The position numbers and the translations under genes were made by a program. Below are positions 22,208-33,600 of a stretch of 64,000 bases of DNA, piece by piece. How positions within the stretch are numbered: position 1 is the first letter of the stretch; the number at the start of each line of letters is the position of its first letter. A model generated the notes under the pieces. The model was not told the origin of the DNA. It saw only the letters and a list, made by a program, of their open reading frames with translations, and did not search any database. Source of the stretch: Pomacea canaliculata (Eukaryota > Mollusca > Gastropoda > Architaenioglossa > Ampullariidae); assembly GCF_003073045.1 (NCBI RefSeq), contig NC_037595.1, positions 5,134,227-5,198,226 of the forward strand, read 5' to 3'.

Positions 22208-24512
22208 TTACGGAATGGCCTCATCAAAATCAATGAAATCACTGTTCTGTTTCGTCACTTTTTTCCTTACGCTACGCACTCTTTGCTGGTTCTGTAATAT
22301 CTGAGGTCTGCGCAAGTATTCCACCAAGAACACTTCTCTTCCTTTAGTAACAGACAGAGGTAGAGAGATAAACCAGGAAATTCTTCGGCGGTAGGATGGA
22401 TCACACAACAGGACAGAATAGTATCGATGCAATAAAACCAACTCTTCTTCTTTAGGCTGTGGTTCTAGGGGAAGCCAACTCCGCCCACCTAGCTTCTGCG
22501 AAACTGATTTCCTCCCACACACTGATCTTTTCTCTCTGCAGAACTTGTCTCGCACTTTATTAACAGATTCTAAGGTTCCATCTTCCCTTATCCGAAACCA
22601 GGACTTACAGGTGGCTGTGTCATTGGGACTATACATACCACAGTCATCTGGAAATGTTTTTCGCCTTCCAGGAAAGCGAATGTTTTTTGAGTTATCAATT
22701 ATAAAGAAAACATCTTCTTTCCGACCTTTGGGGATGCTGGGAAGCACACTTTCGTAAGTCGTGATCTCTTTAAATATTTCATTGACTGTCAGAAACATGG
22801 CACCTTCAAGTGGCTTCCCTCCAACTGCATCACAAGTGTATTTTCGTTGCCAATCAAAGTCTATAATCATCCTTCTTCTTTTGTTGCACACCTGACCCAT
22901 GGAAATTTCAGAGACACTTTCTTCATCACCACAATCATCATTAGCTGTCTTTATGGTGACGTCAGCTGACGTGCCCAATGTAGAGTTGCTTTCTTCTTTA
23001 ATTTTCCTCTTGTGTTGCTCTAATTTATATGAAGACTCACCTGCTGAAATAGAAACCTTTGTCAGGCCTGTTGTAATAAGAGGTACAAAATATTCTGGAA
23101 TCCAGAATCTGGGCTGGCTTTTAGAATTGCCACTCCATAATATCTTGATGCTTTCCTCCATTCGGAGCTCCTCTCGAGGCATGAAAACTCTTGTTAGAAC
23201 AGCAGCATTTTCAGCATTCTGTCCCTCAACAGATGGATAAAGGGACTCCAGAGGTCGGCCAATGACACTCGCAAGTGCTGATATGGTGAAAATACAAGAG
23301 TCTCCACTTGGTGTGGCACAGTTCAGACAGCTATCTACATAATCTGGAGCATAACGACAAAGCAGATCATAGTCTTGCTGCCACTGATAAAATGAGGCAT
23401 AAGAACATTTCTAGACAGCATCGTACACGAAGTTCTGTTGCATATTTGTCATGAAATGCTACCGCAACAGACACAGCAGAAAACAGTGAATTGCCATTTA
23501 CTCCTGTTTGCACAGGCTGCAAGTTCAATGACTTCCACTTTGCAGCTAGAAGCTGAGATGGGACATCAAGAAGCAAAGGGTACTCTTCTGACTCATCCTC
23601 TTTAGAAGAGAATTTGTCTTTGATAAAAAAGTTCTCTCTGCTGACACAACTCTGTAGTTTATGATAGCCTTGCTTAGATGCCTGAAACAAATCCCAAACA
23701 TTTTTATGCACCCTGATACAGCTGTCAACAGTCTCAGCCGCTCAAACTTAATGAAAGTGAAAAAAATGCCCAACAATAGGTAAGTCTTCTTAAGTCTTAC
23801 TTGGCATACCTAGACAAGAAACAGCCTCAAGGCTTATCTCTTTGGGAAGTATCTCACTCAATCAGGGCTATAGTTTTGCCGTTCTGCTCAATTCTTCAAC
23901 TATACACTTTAATGTCATCCTATTTGCTGGTCTCTCTTTTTTTATTTGTATGGCCAGTTCATTTGTGTTCTTTCATTTGCAGCACACTGAGCTAGACATA
24001 GGGAAATGCACTTTACAAATCTAGTTATTTTTTCCCTCAAATGAAAATAATTGCACCCTCAGGTTACCCTTTAAATAATAACATAGTTGCTGTAATGGAA
24101 AATTTTTCTTTCAAACATATAACTTTACATTTGTAGCTATCAATACAGGAATAATACACAAATTATTAAAATTATTATGCTACTTATAATTAATGAAACA
24201 TACCTTATAGCTATTCAACCCAAATCTCCTATATTGTAAATTACCTTGTGCAGACGTTTGAGTGCACTCTGAAAGTCAAAAAAACCATTTCGAGTGGTGC
24301 GACAACAATACAGATGTATGGAAAATCTAGGGGCAATTCACTGAAGTCCTTAAGGTCTTTTGTTGTCATCTGCTCACATGAAGCATGATACCATTTCTCG
24401 CAGATATCACAAAACACTCTCCATGGAGACTGGTTTGATTACATGTGCCACATATTTGTCTCATGTGATCTAACTTCTCTTTCAGTCGAGGCATCCCCTT
24501 TTGCTTTTCTGT
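22208..24512 (-). CDS. PHD plus vertnin-like paralogue 2, frame-disrupted (pseudogene or sequence errors)
   Basis: Same two-exon plan as paralogue 1: about 24245-24512 and 22208-23681, the two exons joining at the same point. It keeps the PHD pattern (ICGTC, FCDICEKWYHASC, PYIC), the OTU-like region (NGNSLFSAVS, ELRVRCCLEMF, ISALASVIGRPLESLYP, RVFMPREELR, IPEYFVPLI) and the following module (SIPKGRKEDVFFIIDNS, PDDCGMY, RYYSVLLCDPSYRRR). Both catalytic positions are altered: Cys to Ser and His to Tyr. Reading frame shifts are needed near 24303-24309, 24415-24420 and 23410, although no stop interrupts the conserved stretches otherwise. The protein ends soon after VFLVEYLRRPQ, so the basic C-terminal segment of paralogue 1 is absent. 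The ATG at 24492-24494 precedes the finger, but an upstream noncoding exon is possible. It is either a young pseudogene or a real gene with consensus indels; LTN1 in this same window shows similar indels. Confidence 0.72.
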
Positions 24513-25207
24513 AGTGTAAAAAAAATAGAATAAAGTAGAAGGAAAACAATTAAAGCATTTAGACTCAAGAAAAAGAATAACACTCACGGATGCTTTCCAC
24601 ATGTATCCACATGCCTCATTCTGACAGTAAATTTGTACTTGTACTAGAGATTGTACTAAGCACTTTTAACTGGTATTGGTAGCGTGTCTGCAAGACCTTT
24701 TTAACATGTGCATTAAACAAGCTCATCGATGCATTACAATCAATATATCCATTATTTTGACATTTACCTAATACTTAATAACCGAAGACTAGATACAGAT
24801 ACAGATATTTTGAAACACAAAATATTTTCCTCTTCACGTAATAAAACTTCGAAAAGTTAGGTTTTAAAAAAAAATGCTACTGTAGTGTATATATAGGGAT
24901 CATAAACAAGAACGTGGGAAAGTTCAAAATGAATGAATGACAATTTCACTTGCTTCTTGATTAGGTTGGTTTATCCTTAAAAACTTTACAGCTTTCGTGA
25001 CGAGATATATCGAAGCCCTCGTGGAAATCAGAGTATGAAATTCGATTTCATTTTAAGATATTTTAAAGACTATCGACAAGCGGTCTAAGATACGCAACTC
25101 TATCTAACTTTTATAAAGGGAAGTCACTCAAGAACTTCCTTCACGTGCGGCAAGGAGCAACGTCCTTTTAGTGAGTTAGAAAGTCATTCACACTTTTAGT
25201 TGCTGAA
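24513..25207. promoter_or_regulatory. Divergent promoter interval, vertnin-like 2 and TIMM13
   Basis: About 0.7 kb separates two genes read in opposite directions. Just upstream of the TIMM13 start, an ETS-type ACTTCC (25134-25139) is followed by a palindromic E-box CACGTG (25142-25147), about 60 bp before the ATG. That combination is common at promoters of nuclear genes for mitochondrial proteins. Binding is inferred, not shown. Confidence 0.4.
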
Positions 25208-26329
25208 ATGGATTTTTCTTCCTCGCCTCCTGGAGGAAAACTGGGTTCCGCTGACAAGGAACAACTTATGGATCAGGTCAAGCAACAGATTGCTTTGGCT
25301 AATGCTCAGGAACTTTTGCAGGTAGTAATTCTCATTGTGAATTCAAAGTCGTCTTTATTATTATATGTACCGTTGTACAGATAATGTCCTGTGATTATGA
25401 TGAATTTGTAGCTGTATAACTATTAGAGCTACTTATGTACTACTGCAGTGATACGCTTAACCCACATATGTCATTATCTTTTGCAAGTCTATTAATTTTT
25501 GTTTAAAAAACCGTGAAAAAATTAATCGTTTATCTCTCTCTTTATGGTAGTAACAGATTGCGTCAGTAGCCTGTAGCTGTGGTAACCGACACTCAGGACT
25601 TATGTCATAAAGTAGAACCTGCGGTCACATCTGATCCTGGTTTATAAGAGTGCTGATACAGATTTTTAATAGTACAGCTACATATAACCCGAATCTTTAA
25701 CCCAATGATCATTGTCGCTGTGCAGAAAATGTCGGAGAAGTGTTACAAGAAATGCATATCTAAGCCTGGGACAACCCTCGACAACTCAGAACAGGTGAAA
25801 CGTATTCTTTTAAACTGATTATGACTGTGTATCGATTATGTGAGGGAAGAAGTGGATATGCGCGGTTACACTAAATTCTGTTGACAAGCGTCTCCGACCT
25901 TTTTAACAGCATGTACTAATAATATAAGGAAGCGGATAGTCGATTGGTGAGAGGACTAGCGTCTGAACCGAGAGGCATGGCGGTTCGATACCTGTGTGGT
26001 GCAGCAATCTTCCCCAAGTCGACCCAGCTGTTGGGAATGGTTACCTGACTTTTATAGAGGTTTGGGGGTGGGGGTAAGGCAGTCGGAGAGATGGGCCCTG
26101 CCCTCACATAAAGCTGGCCCTGGGAAAAGTGAGACTTGTAACACCCAACGACCTAAAAATAGGTTAGGTTACGAAATCTTACATTTCACAACTTCTAAAG
26201 TTGCTTCTTCTGTTGATACTGTTTCAGAAATGTATTGCCATGTGCATGGATCGATACATGGACTCTTGGAATTTAGTTTCGCGTGTATACAGTCAACGTC
26301 TGCAAAGAGAACGTGCACGATTACAATAG
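25208..26329 (+). CDS. TIMM13: TIMM13, small TIM chaperone of the mitochondrial intermembrane space
   Basis: Three exons in phase 0 (25208-25321, 25726-25794, 26228-26329) encode 95 residues ending in TAG, close to the 95-residue human protein. It forms the hexameric TIM8-TIM13 chaperone that carries hydrophobic precursors across the intermembrane space. The diagnostic twin CX3C motif is present: CYKKC in exon 2 and CIAMC at the start of exon 3. Conserved blocks include [23 protein letters not shown] and [20 protein letters not shown]. The ATG follows the E-box/ETS promoter by about 60 bp and opens [11 protein letters not shown]. Intron 2 carries a SINE. A poly(A) signal at 26670-26675 gives a 3'UTR of about 0.35 kb. 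The gene is convergent with LTN1. Assignment is firm. Confidence 0.97.
25931..26170 (+). mobile_element. tRNA-derived SINE, copy 1 (TIMM13 intron 2)
   Basis: The 5' part resembles a tRNA with an A-box-like segment (TCGATTGGTGAGAGGA) and a clean B box GGTTCGATACC at 25983-25993. An unrelated body follows, and the 3' part ends near CAACGACCTAAA. A second copy at 41353-41607 shares head, body and tail, which shows this is a dispersed family and not a tRNA gene. The copy sits entirely within intron 2. Confidence 0.8.
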
Positions 26330-27679
26330 ACTTGAACATTGTTCAAAAACAGTTGTGGAATCATGTTGCTGAATGTCTGGGTACATCATCCACAGTTTAT
26401 TTCAAAGGGCAGAAACACCATGAAATGAAGAATGAATGTCATGCTTTATGTAAACCAAAAACCAGAAGTTGGGAAGAATTAGCAAACTCTGATGCAGAAA
26501 TCAGTCATCAAATTTGAATCAGCTCTTCCCATCGATTGTTAAACAGTGAACTGTATCTCTTTAACCTTGCAACATAACTGCCATTTAAAATTCCTTTTTA
26601 AAGATATGTTTAGAGACATCTCATTTTTGTTTTTACGTGTCAACAGTTTCCAGCAAGATGTAATTGACAAATAAAAGTACACCATAAAATACTGAGCTGC
26701 ATTATAACTTATGGAGATCATTATAATCATTGCCATCTTTGATTGATTCATCATTTGCCTTCGAGTGCATAAAAGGCTAAGCTGACCCCATAAGAGGTTA
26801 TTCATGGCTTAGTTGTCTGAAATGTTTTGATCGATATCATCTGAATGTATCGTTTTGCTTTGTAAAAAAAAATCATACTGCAAAATTATGTGTAGGATGA
26901 GTGTGCTGCCTGTTGTTGTAGTGACCACTATTGGCCTTGCTTGATTTCTGTAGTATATTGTACATAATTTCATCATAAACATGTATGCTAGAACACTTTG
27001 AAAAGAGAGATAACTGTAATAGATATGGCTTACCCAGAAATGGAGAATATGTTACTTCATCAATAGCTTTAAAAAAATTATAGTACATTTTCTTTGCTAG
27101 ATAAGTACACTTAAATAAACAAGTTTTAAACTGGATATTCTTGAGAAGGATAATGGATGTCTACCTGTTGCAACCAAGTCACCAATGTCACAGCCACTCA
27201 AACCAAAAAACACAACCAATAAAGTGCCTTATAGAGAGATCTGGTTTATTTCAAAAAGACAGCAATCTTTACTTTCTTTATGACAGTCAAGATACCATAT
27301 AAACAAAGCAAACGGCTAATAAAAATCTCCAAGCCAATATGCTAGGTTCACCAGCTATCTTTTTGCATTCTGCATCCTGAAAATGGCCATATGTGAAGCA
27401 TTTTGAGGAAAGCTGCCCAGAATAATTTCAACAATTGACAGGATCTTTTTATTTGGGTTGGGGTAATCATGAATATCTCAAACCGCTTAAAAATCATCTG
27501 TCAAATCAACTGTCAGAAATGCCATACTAAAGCATCTCTGACAGTATAATAAACATAGCAAATACAAAATCTGGTTCTGGAGAACTTTCCAACATGTACA
27601 TCCTGAGCATTCAACAACACATTGTTGAAATCACATGGTCTTGGAATAAAAATTGGCAGCACTGGCACACTGCATCAGA
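26330..27679. other. Convergent 3'UTRs of TIMM13 and LTN1
   Basis: TIMM13's AATAAA is at 26670-26675. For LTN1, TTTATT on the + strand (AATAAA on the minus strand) occurs at 27245-27250 and 27448-27453, giving candidate 3'UTRs of about 0.2-0.4 kb. No other gene is visible. Confidence 0.6.
26670..26675 (+). promoter_or_regulatory. Poly(A) signal of TIMM13
   Basis: Canonical AATAAA about 340 bp after the TIMM13 stop. Confidence 0.6.
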
Positions 27680-30600
27680 TTAAAACAGGTTTCTGCACAG
27701 GGGACAGGTAGAGTTTTGACTTGTACTAAACCACTTGTACTGCAAGTGAAGGACAAAAAAAAATGTTATAGCACCTGGATGTGCACATGCAAAACAGAAA
27801 TTATACTGTCAGTAACTGCTCATTTACCTCTCAGCAAACAAATTAATAAACTCTGCATGGTCAAGTAATATGTGTGAGAAACCCAAACTCCCTCCCCCTT
27901 CTCCCCTGCTTTACACAAAAATTAGAAAAGGCAACAATGAGAATACAAACCAGGCAGGCAGAATGAAACTTCTTTTTGCATGTGCGACACTGGACCCGGG
28001 GCAGCTGAAAGTTTGTGCCATGCACAACAGCATAGCACACCATGCACTCCTCCACACCTTCAAACCGTTTGTCAATGTTTCTCTTCCACAAACGCAGCCC
28101 TTCCATGATGCCGCCATTCTGAGGACAACAAAAAAATCAATTCAGCAAATCTGTTTGCTTTCAAAATTCTTCCGAGATGCACACAAAAATGTTGTGTGCA
28201 TGCACTTAACAGAATAATCTAGATGTCTGTATGACCACATTCACCTCTTGAGAAAAAAATTTTAGAAGCACCATCACCTTTTAATCAAAATCATAATCAA
28301 ATGATGCGTTAAATATCACAAAATGTACTTAGCTTGTAGAAACTGTATTACTAATTCTTTAAGATAAACACTCATAACAAAATCCTTTCAGTATTCTGCA
28401 TTAGTAGGACTGAACCAAGCAACTAACATTTAAATCTAATTTCATTCATCACTCATTAATCCAAAATCATAGAAGTAAGTAAAGCCAATAGGCTCAGCCT
28501 GGTTTACCTGGTGCTGTAAGAACACATTTAACTGCAGTAGCCACCGATCCCACTGTGATTGGTTGACACCAACCCGTCTCTGGCTTGACACAGCAATTTT
28601 ACCTAAAGGGTAGTTTTCTGGGAGCAGAATCTGGAGCTCTATGTTGACTTCTTCCATTTGATATGTTGCTGTCACTTCTCGCGTTGCTCTGCAAGCCTTC
28701 ACCTGGGACAACAGTAGGCATTCTGGTCAGCATCATATCAGTATCTTCTTGAACCTTACTGAGCCACTCATTACTCAATACAGACAAGAAGAAGAATGAA
28801 CTAGAAAACCAGTAAGTTCACCAAATGAAACTAAAAACATGTACATACACAGCAGCCCAATCTGTGGGTTTGTACAAGATATCAGAATCAAGTTAAAGAA
28901 GTGCAAATTAAAGCTGCCGATATGAGCATGACAGTTTATATATATATATGTGTATGCATGCATTTCACACATAGAACTCACTGTTATGTCTTCAATAGAT
29001 GATCCCATTTCTTGGACTGACTGAATTTCTGTCTTGCATAAATAGGGGCTCACATTCTTTGATGTGAATCTACAGAAGAAAAATAATATGCACACATGTA
29101 TAGGCATGCATGCACCAACTGTGGTTTATCATAAAATTTGATGCAAAGCCTTAATAAAGAGAAAGCATTGGACAGCTACTGATCTGCCAGCTGCAGTGGA
29201 GATGTAGAAATGTACATACTCTCTTTTACTCTTTTACAGAAATATATTTTCAGAAAGACAATGTCAATAAAACACACATTCTTTTTAAAAAAATTATGTT
29301 AATGATAATGTGCTTCATAGGCAATATGTCTCATGCTGCAGTTGGCTTCTTAATGAAGGATCTACACTTTCTAAGTATATTCTAAGCACTTACTTATCTA
29401 CATAGGCAGCAACTCTTTCTGTCTAGATCTTTCCACCACTGCCGCACCAGGGCTGGCAAAACTTGCAGGCAATGTGTGTACACATGGCAGCTAGCCTCTG
29501 TACCTCCTCCACACAACCATTTTCTGCAAAGCACACCCACATAAATTCTTTCTGCACAGCAATTTGTTTGTAACATACTTTCACATTTAGTTTTTATACT
29601 CAATGGCCTTTTTTCAGAGCTATGTTAAGGATGTGAATTCCCCTAATTTTTGTTACTACATCGACAAAACTTACCTTCGGGTGACATGCTGGTCTCGGAA
29701 GAAGTGAAACTCGAATCTGCCTCAGTTGTCTCAGCCATGGAAACTCTCCCTGGACTCTTTCCAGTGACAATACTGGGTAGTAGTGCTCTAGGGGATGTCT
29801 CTACAAATGGTCTGGACATCACAGCAACAGGATTGTGCGGCATGAGTCTGAACAAGTGGTTCAGCAGATGCTCCACATATTTGTTTTCCTTAAAGTAAGC
29901 TGCATACTCTGCTCTCAACTGCAAATGGAATAACAGTACATATGCTCTTCTGTCATTATTTACGCAAAACAACCAGAAAGCATGTACAGAAAAGCAATCA
30001 TTAAAATCTCTGCCAAAACATGGAGATAAATTACATTTAACTGAAAATCAAACATCAATTCCAATGATGGCTAATGTTTAAAATCTTAAATTTCCATTTT
30101 ACTCTCTTGATGATCAAAAAAACAAGATTTTTTTTTATGCAGAAACCTCAGATGATGCACTGTGGAAAAAGATGAGTGCAAGTTGCCAGGCAAGCAGGTA
30201 ACCAAGAGCAAACTGGTACTCCTCTGTGCCTGGCACCATGGCAACACAAGTTTCAATGTCAACATCAGAAAGTATAATGTCCATGGCAGCTGCACCATCT
30301 TCAATCACTTTCATCAGCATCACAGGAGGTGACCTACCAAAAAAGTTAAAAATAATAAAAAAAAATATTCACCACCAATTTCACAATGCATTTTAAGTGA
30401 AATACTTCTGTATGGTTGATATTTTTTCTTTATGATTAAAAGGCCTGTGCTGTATAAAAGATGACTAGTGAAAACCACATGAGAGAGCCTATTTTTTATC
30501 TTTAAAGTAAGGTTGACAGTGCAGAAAAGGAAGTTGGAGGTGAAAGTGGATATCATTTGAGAAGGTTTTAGTCGTTCGACTGTCCTACGATTATCAAGGA

Positions 30601-33600
30601 TTCCTTGTGACTCTTGATAACTGTGTACTGCACTGTTAGGAGTTGGATAGGCTAAGTGTTTGCAGTACTGTACTGTTATTGAAATTCGGTTTACGATCCC
30701 CGTCGTAAGTCGAGGACTACCTGCCTTTGAAAAAAATATTGGACATATAAAAATAACATGTAAAACATTTTCTCATTCAGCATGCACTAATTTTTTTTTC
30801 ACTCAGAAAGAAGAAAACTACTTCAAACAAAGCACCTGGAAACCTCTTCTTTCTGTCCATCATCTGCTTTCTGTTCCTTTTCATATCCTGGAAGTTCCTC
30901 CATCACTCTGTTTTAAGAAGAGAGCAAGACATGATTAAAAAAAAAGAAAGTGCAAGTGCAAACTCTAGTTGCAATAAATTTCTTTCAAAGCTTCTTCATT
31001 AACCTTAGCACTTAAAATGTCTGGATACCAGGATATAAAAAGGGGAAATTCCAAGCTTAGATCCATGTTAACACTGTATGAACTAAATGCAGCTAGGATT
31101 TTCAGTTGCTCTGTCCTTTGGGATGATGGTTATCATCTAATGGTTACCATACTGCAGTAAGCCAATTCGCTTGCACAATGCACATCTGCACATAAAATAG
31201 GTCACCTTTCTAAAAGTGCACATGCAGTAACTTGCACAGCACGTAAAGTGTGGGTCAGCAGTGGGCACAGATGATTCAGGAGGCTCTGGAGGGAGTCAGG
31301 GAGAGGAGAGGTATCTTCACAGGCCAGGTATTTAGGGGGCAGCTTGTGGTCCATAATGTTCTCTTTAGGACACTGGCACAGGGCACCTCCAAGGGCAGCA
31401 AAGACTACATGACTTCTTTGTTTTTGCTCTTTTGTACCTTCCTCCTCTGAGTGAATATAACAACAAATCATTAGAAAATGCTATATTTATTACCACTATT
31501 TATTGAACCCTTTAAAGTATAGACTGGGATCCAGAGAGGAAAAAAAAATAGCAACCTGCAAAGTCCCCCGATATCTATCCACATAAATATCCCCCCCCCC
31601 CACATCCATAATGCTTGTCCACACACACAAACTACCACACAATTATTCACACTGTAGTGACTAATTATTCCTGCTGAAGCCAGCAAACCAAAAAAAAAAA
31701 AAAAAACTTTCCATACCCACTAATCTGACAAACAAAGGGAGGAGAGCAGAGAAGAGCCCTTCACTAAAAAACTCTTTCCACTCCATCTCAAGATTGGGTG
31801 GAAAGGCCTTCTTGTCAGCAGGAAGCTGCTGGTGGATGCATCTGGTCACCACGGCCATCAGCCGACATGCAGCCACAGCAAACGCCTTTCCAGAAACAGC
31901 TGAGGTCAGCGACAGCTTTGTCTCAATCAGGCTCTGTTTAACAGGTAAATGATATCTGGTTGTTAGAATTTGATAAAGACAGCAATAAAAATAGCTGGGC
32001 ATATTAAAAAGAACAATTTCTGATGATAATGACCTTTAAAATTCTTCTATGGATTACTGGAATACATTCCTGTGAAGAAAAGAAAGAAACTTTCTTGTCA
32101 GTCTTGAAAGAAGTTTTTTTCCTGCGATTGGAGTTTGAGCAAATAACTTTATTATAAAGCAAACCACATGTAAATCATCAAAAAACAGAAGTTATCAGTA
32201 ACAAAAAGTGTGTAAATCAAGCTACAAACCTCTATCCATGACACCAGAGAACACAGGATGAAATCCCACAGATCAGGGGTTATGACCTTGTGACCTTTGC
32301 ATACAAGAACTATCATGCACTGCATTACGCCAATGTTGAAGGAAAAGCAGGACGATGATTTCTCAGACATGTCACTGCACATTAACAGGGTCCAAAATTA
32401 AAATAAACTGTAAAACACACCTTACTTTTATTAATCTTAAAAAATCTTTTGCCCATATAAAAAGCCACTAACAAGTGAATACTTGAATATTGGTGGGTGG
32501 GTGTCTCTGTGCGTGCATATTTAAATAGTTAAGTGTCTGCAAAGCCATAATTACTTTTACAAGCATGGTATCTAACTTCAGGCTAATAAATGCTGATGTG
32601 AAATTGCTGTCATTATATTGAGCACATATGAAAAAAAGAGAACAGAGCATTTTGCTTGCTATAAATGTGTAATACTAAATTGAAAATAGAATTCTTCTCT
32701 TAAAATCAAGCAAAATGCATCCCAGAAATATATATATTCTTCGCGTTCAACCTGTGAAGTTGACCCATTATATAAAAGTGGAATGCATTTTCCTCAGAGT
32801 ACTCACCAGGCAAACAAGAAAAGATTGTCAGCAGCATCCCTGGAATCTTTGATATGGGCAAGGCAAGCCACAACTTGCTGCACCGCCTGCTCACACTTGT
32901 CTTGTGACAGATATGTGAAGCATGACACCACCATGTGTAGGCAAGCTGGCAAAAGAATCCAGATGCATTCAGTTTTCGATAAATAATCATCAGCTCATTA
33001 AATTGTCTTTCGATGTGTTTTACTTTCTTCATTCTAATACATTTTCCATAATAAAAAATAATAAATATCTATGAGTAAAATGCTCACAGATGAAATATAA
33101 TTAAATAAGTGATTCATGACCCATAATAATTTTCATCACAGTAGGTAGATAGAGAAAATGTTTAACTGCTCATTTTGCCTATATTTTGAGCAGTGGTTCT
33201 TAACCGGGGTTCGATCGAACCCTAGGGGTTCGGTGAGTCGGTCTCAGGGGTTCGGCGGAGCCTCCGCCACGGAGGTCAAGACACGCCCGCAATTCGTGAT
33301 GACACTAAAGAAGGGTTCGGTGAATGTACATATGAAACTTGTGGGTTTGGTACCTCAAACAAGGTTAAGAACCCCTGAGTTAGAGAGACAGACATGAGGT
33401 ACACTTAAGCAAATGTATCAGGAGTAAGATCTATTGAAGGTACTCCAGCCTGAATAACTACACTCACCAACACTCTAGCCTGAATTACTACATCTATCAA
33501 CAAATAGCACTTACCAGTTGCCTTGTCCAAGGATGATGAATCAACACTAAGCTTCAGGAAAACCAACACTTGTTGTTTCAACACCTCAAGCAAGACATCT

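Noticed and set aside
25931-26010. tRNA gene suggested by an A-box-like and a B box
   Set aside because: The cloverleaf is not convincing, and the same head continues into a repeat body that recurs at 41353-41607, so it is a SINE.
25996-26517. 173-residue + strand ORF across the TIMM13 region
   Set aside because: It runs from a SINE through the acceptor of TIMM13 exon 3 in a frame different from the conserved CIAMC-containing frame.
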